DNA of 64,000 nt from the NCBI RefSeq assembly GCF_003313465.1, contig NZ_KZ845663.1, forward strand, positions 124,001-188,000, in the 5' to 3' direction. A program made the position numbers and the translations under genes. The DNA is from Thermoflavimicrobium daqui (GTDB taxonomy: Bacteria; Bacillota; Bacilli; Thermoactinomycetales; Thermoactinomycetaceae). Of this stretch, positions 8,874-17,299 are shown piece by piece (positions within the stretch are counted from its first letter, which is position 1; each line of letters starts with the position of its first letter). A model generated the notes under the pieces. That model was not told the origin of the DNA. It worked only from the letters and a program-made list of their open reading frames with translations, and made no database searches.

Positions 8874-10622
8874 CTATGAGGTTTGTAAGAGAGTGCCTTG
8901 TGCCTGAAGTTGATACATCTTATGGTAAAGCCCCTTTAAAGCTAATAACTCCTGATGTGTACCTCGCTCTACGATTTCACCTTGATGTAATACTAAGATC
9001 AAATCTGCATCTTGAATTGTCGAAAGTCTATGGGCAATTGCGATTGTCGTTCTCCCTTTCCTCATCTTATCTAATGCTGCTTGAATAGCTTCTTCCGTTT
9101 CAGTATCAACATGAGCTGTTGCTTCATCTAAAACTAAAACTTTTGGATCAATCGCGATCGTCCGTGCAAAGGAAAGCAATTGTCGTTGACCGGATGAAAA
9201 TGTAGCTCCACGTTCTCCTACAGGTTCTTCATATCCTTGAGGTAACTTTTCTATAAAGTGATCTGCTTGCACGAATCGAGCTGCTTCCCTCACTTTTTCA
9301 TCTGAGATAGATCGATTATGCAGTCGAATGTTACCTTTCACATCCCCTACAAATAAAAAGGGATCTTGCAAAACCAATCCTATATTGCTTCGAAGTTCCT
9401 CTTCACTATATGCAGAAAGGGGGACTCCATCAATCTTAATTGTTCCCCGATGAACCGGGTAAAAGCGCATAAGTAGGTTAATGATCGAACTTTTTCCACT
9501 TCCAGTATGTCCTACCAAAGCGACCGTTTGCCCCGGCTCTGCTACAAAGGAGATATTTTTAAGCACATCATTTTTACCATCATACGAAAAGCTAACCTGA
9601 TCAAATTCAATACGACCTTGCTGTATCGCTGGATTTTGGCTCCCTTCTTGCTTGGGTGCATACTCGGTTTGATCCAAGAGTGTAAATACACGCTCTGCGG
9701 AAACAATCGCTTGTTGCATTTGCGAAAGTCGCATCATCATCTGATTGACTGGTTCAATGATCCGATCCAATAAATTAAGCATTCCGTATAACACACCGAC
9801 TTTAATAGTGACACCGGCAATAGATTGTAAACCAAAATAGTTTAGTAAAAAGACAATCGAAATTAAAGAAATGACATAAGTAGCTGGTCGTAATAATAAA
9901 CCAAATATTTTTAAGTTTTTTAAGGCAGCCTGGTAGTGTTCTTGATTCAATTGCCCAAATTCTTTTCGTAATCGTTCCTCTTGTCGTAATGCTTGAATGA
10001 TATTCATCCCTTGAATGGATTCATTTAATTTTGCATTCATTTGGCTTAATTTGCTCCGTATAACATGGTACACCTTTGCACTAAGGCGACGATAGGTCTG
10101 CATTAAAATATAAAAAACAGGTAACAAAATCAAAGCATATGGCGCTAGCTTCATATCTAAAGAAAACATTGCTACAAATACTCCGATCACCAAAATGAAG
10201 TTTTGCATAAAGGAAGAAAGAACATGGATATAAAGATCTTTGATCGCTTCGGTATCATTGGTAATCCGAGATACTAGTGAGCCTGTAGGTGTTCGATCAA
10301 AAAATGATAACCCCAAATGCTGAACTTTTCCAAATACATCCATCCGTAATTGCCGAACTACCCATAGAGCAATTTTTTGAAACGAAAGAAGCTGGTAGTA
10401 GTGTAAAAGAGGTGATATCAATTGCAAAGCTAAAAAAATCCCCCCATACCACCATAAAATGGACATATCCAATTTTCTTGGTACCAAGGCGTGATCGATA
10501 AAGTGACTGACTAACACAGGAATCATCACATCGGCCCCTGTACCAATCAAAAGTGCAATAAATGCCAACCAAAACATGCCCTGATAAGGCTTTAAATATC
10601 CGATCAACCTTTTTAATATCAA
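8874..10622 (-). CDS. bmrD: Multidrug ABC exporter half-transporter, BmrD/YheH-like
   Basis: 582 residues: six membrane segments (to about 310), then a nucleotide-binding domain with Walker A (GHTGSGKSS), Walker B with the canonical catalytic Glu (VLVLDEATAHVD) and a switch His (AIAHRLS). It starts at a TTG overlapping the end of the upstream half-transporter, the ribosome site GGAGG lying in that gene's last codons. Together the two form a heterodimeric exporter in which this subunit supplies the functional catalytic residue. B. subtilis YheH is somewhat longer (about 673). Confidence 0.85.
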   Translation of the reverse strand: MILKRLIGYLKPYQGMFWLAFIALLIGTGADVMIPVLVSHFIDHALVPRKLDMSILWWYGGIFLALQLISPLLHYYQLLSFQKIALWVVRQLRMDVFGKVQHLGLSFFDRTPTGSLVSRITNDTEAIKDLYIHVLSSFMQNFILVIGVFVAMFSLDMKLAPYALILLPVFYILMQTYRRLSAKVYHVIRSKLSQMNAKLNESIQGMNIIQALRQEERLRKEFGQLNQEHYQAALKNLKIFGLLLRPATYVISLISIVFLLNYFGLQSIAGVTIKVGVLYGMLNLLDRIIEPVNQMMMRLSQMQQAIVSAERVFTLLDQTEYAPKQEGSQNPAIQQGRIEFDQVSFSYDGKNDVLKNISFVAEPGQTVALVGHTGSGKSSIINLLMRFYPVHRGTIKIDGVPLSAYSEEELRSNIGLVLQDPFLFVGDVKGNIRLHNRSISDEKVREAARFVQADHFIEKLPQGYEEPVGERGATFSSGQRQLLSFARTIAIDPKVLVLDEATAHVDTETEEAIQAALDKMRKGRTTIAIAHRLSTIQDADLILVLHQGEIVERGTHQELLALKGLYHKMYQLQAQGTLLQTS

Positions 10623-10623
10623 A

Positions 10624-12375
10624 TTATTTTCCTCCTTCTAAGACAAGCGACTCCAGTTGTTGCCGTTCATACATCTCCCGATACCAACCATGGTGCATCA
10701 TCAGTTCTTCATGGGTTCCATGTTCAATAATCCGTCCTTGTTCAAGTACAATGATTTGATCTGCTTTTTCCACTGCACTTAAACGATGAGCAGAAATGAG
10801 GGTGGTCTTTTGGGCTCGATTTTCTCGTAATGCTTGTAAAATAGAGGTTTCCGTTTTGGCATCAACAGCGGATAATGAGTCATCCAAAATTAAGATCTCA
10901 GGATCGAGTAAGAGAGCTCGAGCGATGGAAATCCGTTGCTTTTGCCCACCTGATAATGTGACACCTTTTTCCCCTACTATGGTTTCATAACCATGTTCAA
11001 ACTGCAGAATGTCTTCATGAATACAGGCTATTTTCGCCACTTTTTCAACCTCTTCAAAACTTGCATCTGGCCTACCAAAAGCGATATTTTCCGTTATCGT
11101 CCCTGAAAATAAAACATGATCTTGGGGTACATAACCAATCGCTTCACGTAATCGTGATAATGGGTATTGGGTGATCGGGCGACCTCCCATGCAAATCGCT
11201 TCAGGATGGGCTTCAAATTCTCGTAACAATAAGCGTAAAAAAGTCGTTTTTCCACTTCCCGTTTTTCCTACGATTCCTAATGTTTCCCCTCTCTTGATTT
11301 GAACAAAAATATCATGTAGTGTTGGTGCCACATCTTCTGGGAAGGAAAACGACTGGAGTTGATAGTTAATTTCTCCAGTTGGAACTTCATCACAAACTTG
11401 TTCATGATCTTGAATGTCCGGCCTAATATTCAGCAAATTTTGTATTCGATCATAAGAAGCACGCCCACGCTCAACAATGTTAAATAACCAGCCAAAAGCT
11501 AACATCGGCCAAACCAAATAACCTAAATATATGGTAAATTGTGTGAGCTCTCCAATTGTTAAATGTCCTTCAATCACTGCCTTTGAACCAAAAGCAATGG
11601 ATAAAAAGAAAGAAATACCTACACATAATATAATCGTGGGATCAAATAATGCATCTACTTTAGCTACGGCAATGTTTTTTTCTACTACATTATCCAACAA
11701 GCTTTTAAATACTTTTTTTTCATTCTCTTCTTGCCCAAAAGCTTTAATTACTCGCATTCCTGAAATATTCTCCTGAACTTTATCGTTCGTATCGGAAAAA
11801 GCTTCTTGGGCAATATGAAAACGTTGATGCAACAAGCTGCCATAATAGCTTGATAAAGCTGCCATAATGGGCATTGGGATCAGTACAATCAAAGTTAACT
11901 GCCAATCGATAAATAAAGCCATGGTCAGAATCACGGCACTTCCTGTACTAATCGAATCGGCTAAAGTTAAAACTCCTTCACCAGATGTTAGGGTAATCGC
12001 TTGAATATCGTTTGTAGCATGAGCCATGAGGTCTCCTGTTCGATGCTTGTGATAAAAGGGTTGCGCCATTTTAGTAAAGTGGGCATATAATCGATTTCTT
12101 AGTAACTGTCCCAAGCGATTAGCTGCTCCAAACAATTGAATACGCCAATAAAATCCCATTCCATATTGGACTAAACCTACTCCGATACATAGAACTGACC
12201 AATACAATAAATCATCCATGGTCAATTTTTTGGTCACAATTAAATCAACCACATTCCGAATCGCATAGGGAGGAAAGAGAGACAGTACTGCCATGATTAA
12301 GAGTGTTCCAATGCCTAACAAATAGCTTTTTTTCTCCCGCTTAAAAAACCACCATAAATCTTTAAATATACTCAA
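10624..12375 (-). CDS. bmrC: Multidrug ABC exporter half-transporter, BmrC/YheI-like
   Basis: 583 residues with an N-terminal six-helix membrane domain and a C-terminal ATPase domain (Walker A GKTGSGKTT, signature LSGGQKQR). Walker B reads LILDDSLSAVD: the catalytic Glu is Asp, the hallmark of the degenerate-site partner in heterodimeric exporters such as BmrCD and LmrCD. The frame is open to 12471, but the start is the TTG at 12375, six bases after GAGGAGGG. Directly upstream lie an intrinsic terminator and a 42-codon leader ORF, the arrangement used to control bmrBCD in B. subtilis. Confidence 0.88.
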   Translation of the reverse strand: MSIFKDLWWFFKREKKSYLLGIGTLLIMAVLSLFPPYAIRNVVDLIVTKKLTMDDLLYWSVLCIGVGLVQYGMGFYWRIQLFGAANRLGQLLRNRLYAHFTKMAQPFYHKHRTGDLMAHATNDIQAITLTSGEGVLTLADSISTGSAVILTMALFIDWQLTLIVLIPMPIMAALSSYYGSLLHQRFHIAQEAFSDTNDKVQENISGMRVIKAFGQEENEKKVFKSLLDNVVEKNIAVAKVDALFDPTIILCVGISFFLSIAFGSKAVIEGHLTIGELTQFTIYLGYLVWPMLAFGWLFNIVERGRASYDRIQNLLNIRPDIQDHEQVCDEVPTGEINYQLQSFSFPEDVAPTLHDIFVQIKRGETLGIVGKTGSGKTTFLRLLLREFEAHPEAICMGGRPITQYPLSRLREAIGYVPQDHVLFSGTITENIAFGRPDASFEEVEKVAKIACIHEDILQFEHGYETIVGEKGVTLSGGQKQRISIARALLLDPEILILDDSLSAVDAKTETSILQALRENRAQKTTLISAHRLSAVEKADQIIVLEQGRIIEHGTHEELMMHHGWYREMYERQQLESLVLEGGK

Positions 12376-12392
12376 AATATCCCTCCTCAAAT

Positions 12393-12564
12393 AAAAAAAG
12401 AAACCATAGAGACAACTATGGCTTCTTTTGGATCCAAAAAGTATAACATAGCCATAGATTGCTGAAAGCAACCTTTGACTAGTGTTCCCAGAGATAGAAA
12501 ATTAGCAATAGAGAAAAAATAATTTCTCTAGCTTACACTATGTAACCACTCTTCAGAAGGTTGC
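12393..12564 (-). promoter_or_regulatory. Ribosome-mediated transcription attenuator of the ABC exporter
   Basis: A terminator (AGAAGCCATAG, loop TTGTCT, CTATGGTTTCT, then seven Ts) spans 12426-12393, immediately before the ribosome site of the exporter. Its 5' arm AGCCATAG (12423-12416) can instead pair perfectly with CTATGGCT at 12457-12450 (antiterminator). That strand is also competed for by GGTTGC/GCAATC (12473-12457). GCAACCTT inside the leader ORF (12564-12557) is complementary to AAGGTTGC (12475-12468). Four mutually exclusive pairings therefore link translation of the leader to read-through. Confidence 0.75.
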
Positions 12565-12656
12565 TCTATGTCATTTTCCAGTTGAAGTTGTCGAACGATT
12601 ACACTCATGGGCATAGGGGATTGTTGGATAATATCCCATTGCATCAACATTTTCAT
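12528..12656 (-). CDS. Leader peptide of the ABC exporter (BmrB-like, 42 aa)
   Basis: A 42-codon ORF starting at an ATG preceded by AGAAGGGAG (about 8 bases) and ending in TAG 150 bases before the exporter gene. The product begins MKMLMQWDII, is rich in Met and Gln, and has an acidic C-terminal third. Its 3' part contains the GCAACCTT segment that can pair with the downstream attenuator. By analogy with B. subtilis BmrB, antibiotic-stalled ribosomes on this ORF would shift the RNA to the antiterminated form. Sequence homology to BmrB itself could not be tested. Confidence 0.65.
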   Translation of the reverse strand: MKMLMQWDIIQQSPMPMSVIVRQLQLENDIEQPSEEWLHSVS

Positions 12657-12696
12657 GACATAGCACTCCCTTCTATTGATTATTTTGCATATCTAA

Positions 12697-12725
12697 ATAT
12701 TACACGACATTCACAAATTTGTAAA
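12697..12725 (-). promoter_or_regulatory. Promoter of the exporter leader
   Basis: On the minus strand TTTACA (12725-12720) and TAATAT (12702-12697) are 17 bases apart, placing the start of transcription about 30 bases before the leader peptide's ATG. Confidence 0.65.
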
Positions 12726-12834
12726 GAAAAAGTTTAAAATTTATTCAAATACTTAAATACTAATGATTATTTATGTGATCAAAGCTAAAACAACAAGTAA
12801 AGGTTAGGGAAACCTCTATCCCATGTTTTGCTAT

Positions 12835-13779
12835 TCATATTCCACTATCTTTTGTCTCCTTCATTCGACTAAAGATAGTAGCGATAATTGGACCAGATAT
12901 ATTATGCCAAAAACTAAAGATCGCACTTGGAACAGCAGCTAAAGGGGAAAAATGAGCTGTAGCCAACGCTACACCCAGCCCTGAATTTTGCATTCCAACT
13001 TCAATGGAAATTGCTTTTTGTTTGGGGAGTTCCATACCCAATAGTTTTGCTATTAAATAACCGATTGTCAGTCCAAGTATATTATGCAAAACAACAGCGA
13101 TAAAGATGAATAAACCAGTAGTTGCAAGCTTCGGTTGTGTTACCGCTACAACCCCACAGACAATCGCTATGATGGCAATGACTGAAACAAGTGGTAAAAC
13201 TTTGATACATACTTCAGTTTGCTTTTTGAATAATGTACGTACAATTAGACCTAACATAATCGGTATAATAACAATTTGCAAAACAGACAGAAAAATGGAG
13301 CCATAATCTACCTTAACCCATTGACTAGCCAAAATAGAGATAAGACCAGGTGTAACAACTGGTGCTAATACAGTAGTCACTGAGGTAACTGCTACAGACA
13401 AAACAACATCACCTTTTGCTAGAAAAGTCATCACATTGGATGCAGTTCCTCCAGGACAACAGCCAACTATAATCACACCTACAGCGATTTCAGGAGGTAA
13501 GTTTAGTCCTTTCGCTAGTGCAAACGCTAAAAGAGGCATAATGATAAACTGTGCTAAAACACCAAACATTACCTCTTTGGGTCGACGAAAAACTTCCTTA
13601 AAATCTTTCATCGATAAAGTTAGTCCCATTCCAAACATCACAAATCCTAGTAGTAGAACTGTATGTTCATTTAACCATGTAAAGTGAGTGGGATAAGCAT
13701 ATGAAATCCCCGCAAACAACAATACCCAAATAGCAAAAGAGTTCCCTATAAAGTTACTTATCCTTTCTAAAGTTTTCAT
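12835..13779 (-). CDS. BASS-family sodium:solute symporter (YocS-like)
   Basis: 314 residues with about ten membrane segments. It contains the family motifs FVMFGMGLTLSMKDF and a GCCPGGTASN loop, the crossover region that binds sodium in bile acid:sodium symporters (BASS, ASBT-like). Bacterial members of this branch carry pantoate, 2-keto acids or similar anions, so the substrate is open. The start at 13779 follows GAGGAGGGAGATA, and longer in-frame starts lack a ribosome site. It is monocistronic with its own promoter. No clear terminator was seen before the attenuator region of the exporter. Confidence 0.85.
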   Translation of the reverse strand: MKTLERISNFIGNSFAIWVLLFAGISYAYPTHFTWLNEHTVLLLGFVMFGMGLTLSMKDFKEVFRRPKEVMFGVLAQFIIMPLLAFALAKGLNLPPEIAVGVIIVGCCPGGTASNVMTFLAKGDVVLSVAVTSVTTVLAPVVTPGLISILASQWVKVDYGSIFLSVLQIVIIPIMLGLIVRTLFKKQTEVCIKVLPLVSVIAIIAIVCGVVAVTQPKLATTGLFIFIAVVLHNILGLTIGYLIAKLLGMELPKQKAISIEVGMQNSGLGVALATAHFSPLAAVPSAIFSFWHNISGPIIATIFSRMKETKDSGI

Positions 13780-13811
13780 TATCTCCCTCCTCATTTTAAT
13801 TTTTAAATTAA

Positions 13812-13839
13812 ATCTTACCATATTTCATACCGTTATCAA
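13812..13839 (-). promoter_or_regulatory. Likely promoter of the BASS symporter
   Basis: On the minus strand TTGATA (13839-13834) and TAAGAT (13817-13812) are 16 bases apart. The next 30 bases are A/T-rich and lead to the ribosome site. Confidence 0.5.
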
Positions 13840-13949
13840 TAAAAACTTTAATTATCTAAAGATCCTGATACATCATTCCGAGTATCATGGATCAGGTCAA
13901 TGATAGAATGAAAATGAAATGTTTTTTTCGAGTAAGGTAATCGAATCCA

Positions 13950-13996
13950 ATAAAAAACACTTGGCTTACAGAGAGGAAAGTAAAAAGCCAAGTGTT
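13950..13996 (-). terminator. Terminator of the 185-aa hypothetical gene
   Basis: A 12-bp stem AACACTTGGCTT/AAGCCAAGTGTT, followed on the minus strand by TTTTTTA, 23 bases after the stop codon at 14019. Confidence 0.85.
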
Positions 13997-14018
13997 GGTA
14001 TAATAGCCATGAGTCATA

Positions 14019-14576
14019 CTACTCTGTATGTAATCCTTCGAAGAAAAGTGAATCACGATCAGTTTGATCAAATAATGCTTTTCCAAGCTGAGTATTATGC
14101 TTATGGCGCATCGGTGACTTTTTCCGAGACTTAAAAATCTGGCCAATTTGGTCAATAGTTAAATCATATAAATCTAAAATCTCATTACCAATTTGCTCTA
14201 ATGATGATAAAGAAAAGGATACACTAACGATTTTGGGTTCGGTTTTAAACTCATATTCAACTTTATAATCGACTTTCGTGTTCAAAGAGGCTAGCTTTTC
14301 TTTTAGAATAGGAATACGAACCACTAATTTATTTTTCCCCCCATAAAAACCTAATAATAGCCAGTTTGAAAAGTTAAAATGAATCCCTTTTTTATCTTTG
14401 CGATAGATCAAAGCAATCCGTTCGTCTGTTTCAGTAATGACACCCAATTTATCTGATAAGTCTTTCATACAATCAAAAGCCCATTCGGCTATTTCGAGCG
14501 ACTGAAAAATCCCTAAAAAAGGCTCTGCTAAAACCTTTTCCTTTTCTTTAACTATTGTAAATTTTTGTTCTACCAA
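14019..14576 (-). CDS. Conserved-looking hypothetical protein (185 aa)
   Basis: The product is soluble and mixed alpha/beta, with a lysine-rich C-terminal tail (SRKKSPMRHKHN). It starts at a TTG 9 bases after an AAGGGGG ribosome site. The next in-frame Met is too far inside, so TTG is the likely start. The middle (FNFSNWLLLGFYGGKNKLVVRIPIL) looks like a small beta-sheet domain. I do not recognise a family. The gene has a strong terminator and lies between a LysR gene and the BASS symporter, neither of which suggests a role. Confidence 0.65.
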   Translation of the reverse strand: MVEQKFTIVKEKEKVLAEPFLGIFQSLEIAEWAFDCMKDLSDKLGVITETDERIALIYRKDKKGIHFNFSNWLLLGFYGGKNKLVVRIPILKEKLASLNTKVDYKVEYEFKTEPKIVSVSFSLSSLEQIGNEILDLYDLTIDQIGQIFKSRKKSPMRHKHNTQLGKALFDQTDRDSLFFEGLHTE

Positions 14577-14740
14577 TGGTGATGACCCCCTTCTTTCCTA
14601 TCTCCATTTATATGAAAAACTAACCTAATATAGTAAAGGATAACATATTTTACTACAACATTTTGGAAAAATTGTATTTATATTTATTAAGAGTATATGA
14701 CATTATTCTACCAGCTTCATCTTTTTAATCACAATTTGGA

Positions 14741-15670
14741 TTACGCACCTAATCCACTCCTATTTTTTGTACTTTCTAATCGCCAAGAAACAGCATACTC
14801 CCTAACTAGTTTATTCCACGCTTTCAATGCTGGCGTCATCCATTTATGTTTATGATAAGCCAATTGAGTTACAACTGGTTCGATTGTATCTCCCCAGTTT
14901 AAAAGTGTTAATTTCCCCTCCATGACTTCTTTCATACAGGTGACTAAAGGAAGATAAGCAATGCCTAATCCAGCATAAACACAGTTTTTAATCGCTTCAA
15001 TACTCCAAAACTCCAAATCGGAATCTACCTTGATTCCATTTTCACATAGGTACCCTTCAAAAATACTCCGATAGCTGCAACCAGACTCTGTTTGCAAAAA
15101 GGTTTCTTGGATTAAATCCTCTATTTCTACCTTGGAACGCGTCGATAGTGGATGATTAGTGGATGCAATCAATCCCATCTGTTCTGTGACTAAAGCCTCG
15201 ATGTTTAAATCTCCATCCTCAACGATAGGCTCAAGCAAAAAAGCTACATCCAATTCTCCTCGACGAAGCAAATTTCGCATTTCCCAACAAACTCCTGGCT
15301 TTAAGGTAATTCGAACTTGAGGATAAAGCTGCTTGTACTTTTGAATAACTTCAGGCAATCGAAAAGAAGCAAGCGTTTCTGGAGCTCCGATGATTAGAGT
15401 GCCGCTCGGTTCATGGCCGGCTTGTACTACTTTTTTGGCTTCATCATGTGTTTGAAGAAGAGTTAGAGCATATGGTAAAAGGCGTTTCCCAGCTTCTGTA
15501 AGAGCAATTCTTTTACCTAGTCGGTCAAACAAGGGCGTTTTTAGCTCTTCTTCTAAGGCTTGAATCTGTGCAGTTACACTCGATTGTGCATAACCTAATT
15601 TCTCAGCTGCTTTGGTAAAGCCTTTTAATTCAGCTACCACTTTAAACGTATACAGTTGTCTAAGTTCCAT
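14741..15670 (-). CDS. LysR-family transcriptional regulator
   Basis: 309 residues. The N-terminal winged helix is classic LysR (MELRQLYTFKVVAELKGF, AAEKLGYAQSSVTAQIQALE), followed by the periplasmic-binding-protein-like effector domain from about residue 90. The ribosome site AGGAG precedes the ATG. It is transcribed divergently from a YjeH-type amino acid exporter with a 115-base shared control region, the usual layout for a LysR protein that regulates its neighbour and itself. The inducer is probably an amino acid, by context only. Confidence 0.9.
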   Translation of the reverse strand: MELRQLYTFKVVAELKGFTKAAEKLGYAQSSVTAQIQALEEELKTPLFDRLGKRIALTEAGKRLLPYALTLLQTHDEAKKVVQAGHEPSGTLIIGAPETLASFRLPEVIQKYKQLYPQVRITLKPGVCWEMRNLLRRGELDVAFLLEPIVEDGDLNIEALVTEQMGLIASTNHPLSTRSKVEIEDLIQETFLQTESGCSYRSIFEGYLCENGIKVDSDLEFWSIEAIKNCVYAGLGIAYLPLVTCMKEVMEGKLTLLNWGDTIEPVVTQLAYHKHKWMTPALKAWNKLVREYAVSWRLESTKNRSGLGA

Positions 15671-15701
15671 AAGATTTCTCCTCTCATCGAAAAAAACGAT
15701 G

Positions 15702-15719
15702 GATATAAACTTATTTATC
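15702..15719. promoter_or_regulatory. Palindrome in the LysR/exporter divergent region
   Basis: ATAAA-CTTA-TTTAT (15705-15718) is a dyad with the T-N11-A shape typical of LysR operators, midway between the two divergent genes. A second small dyad, CATCG-A7-CGATG (15684-15700), lies next to the lysR ribosome site. Operator function is inferred. Confidence 0.35.
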
Positions 15720-15785
15720 TATTTTACTGATTTATATTCATTTTGTAAGCTATTTTTATGAAAGGTATGGAAGGAGAAATTTTTT

Positions 15786-17054
15786 ATGAATCGATTAAAG
15801 CAAACCATTCGCCTACCTCAAGCTATCGCTCTCTATATCGGAGCTGTACTGGGATCTGGAATTTTACTTACCCCTGGTCTCGCTGCACAAATTGCGGGTC
15901 CCGCTTCTCTGATCGCTTGGGGGATCATGGCTTTACTCGTGTTACCCATGGGACTAGTGATGGGCTGGTTATCTACTGAATACCCACATGCAGGGGGTGT
16001 AGCTCATTTTGTGTCCAAAGCATTTGGCAAAAAAGCGAGTGTTCATATCGGGTGGTATTTTCTGATGTCTGTGGTAATGGGAGCTCCGATTGCCTCTTTA
16101 ACTGGTGCTGGATATCTGGCCAGTGCACTCGGTCTTCATGAGTCAGCAAAAATTTTACTAGCGGTCTTCATCCTTCTGCTGGCACTGATCTTAAACTATT
16201 TGGGCATGAAATTAAGTGGACAAATCCAAATATTTATCGTGATAGGGATTATTGGTGTACTTGTTGTATCGATTACAAGCTCTCTTCCACAAATTCAACC
16301 AACCCATTTTACCCCTTGGTTGCCTCATGGCTTCAGTAGTGTGGGTCAAGCACTTTCTATCTTATTTTGGTGCTTTATTGGTTGGGAAGCCGTTTCTCAC
16401 CTCTCAGAAGAGTTTGTAGATCCGAAGCGGGACATGGTTAAAGCAGTTACGATTGCTGCGGTCATTGTCGGTTTACTCTATTTTTTAACTGCCTTTGCAA
16501 CGGTAGGTACGACAAGTTATATGGGAAAAGAAGCGGATACGGCTTTGATTGGGATTATGTATCGTATGTTTGGAACAACAGGAAGTTTAGTAATGGGGAT
16601 TACTTCATTTTTAATTTGTACAGCTACAGTAATTACTTATGTAGGAGCTGCATCACGGCTTGCTTATGCATTAGGACGCGAAGGAGATGCTCCTAAATGG
16701 TTTACTTACCTATCCCCAAAAAAGCAAACACCACTGGGGGGACTTCTATTTTTAGCTGGCTGTATTACAGTGATTATGATCTTATATGCCTTGGGAAATA
16801 TCCCCATAGCTACATTAGTCTTATTTCCTAATGCCACCTTTATTTTAACCTATTTGGCAGGTTGTGCTGCTGGAATACGTCTACTTAAACATTTTCGTTG
16901 GGGTTATCTCATGAGTTGGCTTGCGTTTATATTAACCGCCCTTGCTTTTTTATTTGCGGGACAAGGAATTTTCTATCCGCTTCTCATTTCCATTATCATT
17001 TGGATGATTCAATTAAATCAAGCGAAAAATAAAAAGTGGAATAGGACGGTATAA
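15786..17054 (+). CDS. yjeH: APC-superfamily amino acid exporter, YjeH-like
   Basis: 422 residues, about 12 membrane segments. The first helix carries the unwound G-S-G motif (GAVLGSGILLTPG). YPHAGGVAHFVSKAFG strongly resembles E. coli YjeH (YPSAGGVAHFV), an exporter of methionine and branched-chain amino acids. The ribosome site AAGGAG lies about 9 bases before the ATG. Its divergent LysR neighbour fits an amino-acid-responsive efflux system. The direction of transport is inferred from the YjeH likeness, since importers share the fold. Confidence 0.82.
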   Translation: MNRLKQTIRLPQAIALYIGAVLGSGILLTPGLAAQIAGPASLIAWGIMALLVLPMGLVMGWLSTEYPHAGGVAHFVSKAFGKKASVHIGWYFLMSVVMGAPIASLTGAGYLASALGLHESAKILLAVFILLLALILNYLGMKLSGQIQIFIVIGIIGVLVVSITSSLPQIQPTHFTPWLPHGFSSVGQALSILFWCFIGWEAVSHLSEEFVDPKRDMVKAVTIAAVIVGLLYFLTAFATVGTTSYMGKEADTALIGIMYRMFGTTGSLVMGITSFLICTATVITYVGAASRLAYALGREGDAPKWFTYLSPKKQTPLGGLLFLAGCITVIMILYALGNIPIATLVLFPNATFILTYLAGCAAGIRLLKHFRWGYLMSWLAFILTALAFLFAGQGIFYPLLISIIIWMIQLNQAKNKKWNRTV

Positions 17055-17220
17055 GCATCCATATTGCGTGAATAATATTTAGAGCCATTCTATTCATTAT
17101 AGGAACGATTTCTTCTCTACAGGAAAAACTATCTATGACTCTCATAACAATCGTAGGAAGTTTTATACAATAACCTATTTGTAACTATCTAGCAAAAGCT
17201 ATGTTTTATGTGGTACGATT

Positions 17221-17290
17221 GCGGATGTGAAGATTTTATCGATGCTTCGCAATCCGCTTGAGAAAAGGAGGGAGAGGGCGAAAGAGCCCT
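17221..17290 (+). promoter_or_regulatory. Structured leader and hairpin-bridged ribosome site of bipA
   Basis: GCGGAT (17221-17226) pairs with ATCCGC, with further pairing inside, forming a leader hairpin ending at about 17257. The strong ribosome site AAGGAGGGAG (17265-17274) is 25 or more bases from the ATG at 17300. Between them AGGGC-GAAAGA-GCCCT (17275-17290) forms a hairpin that would bring the two to about 10 bases. Confidence 0.5.
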
Positions 17291-17299
17291 GTCCGATTT

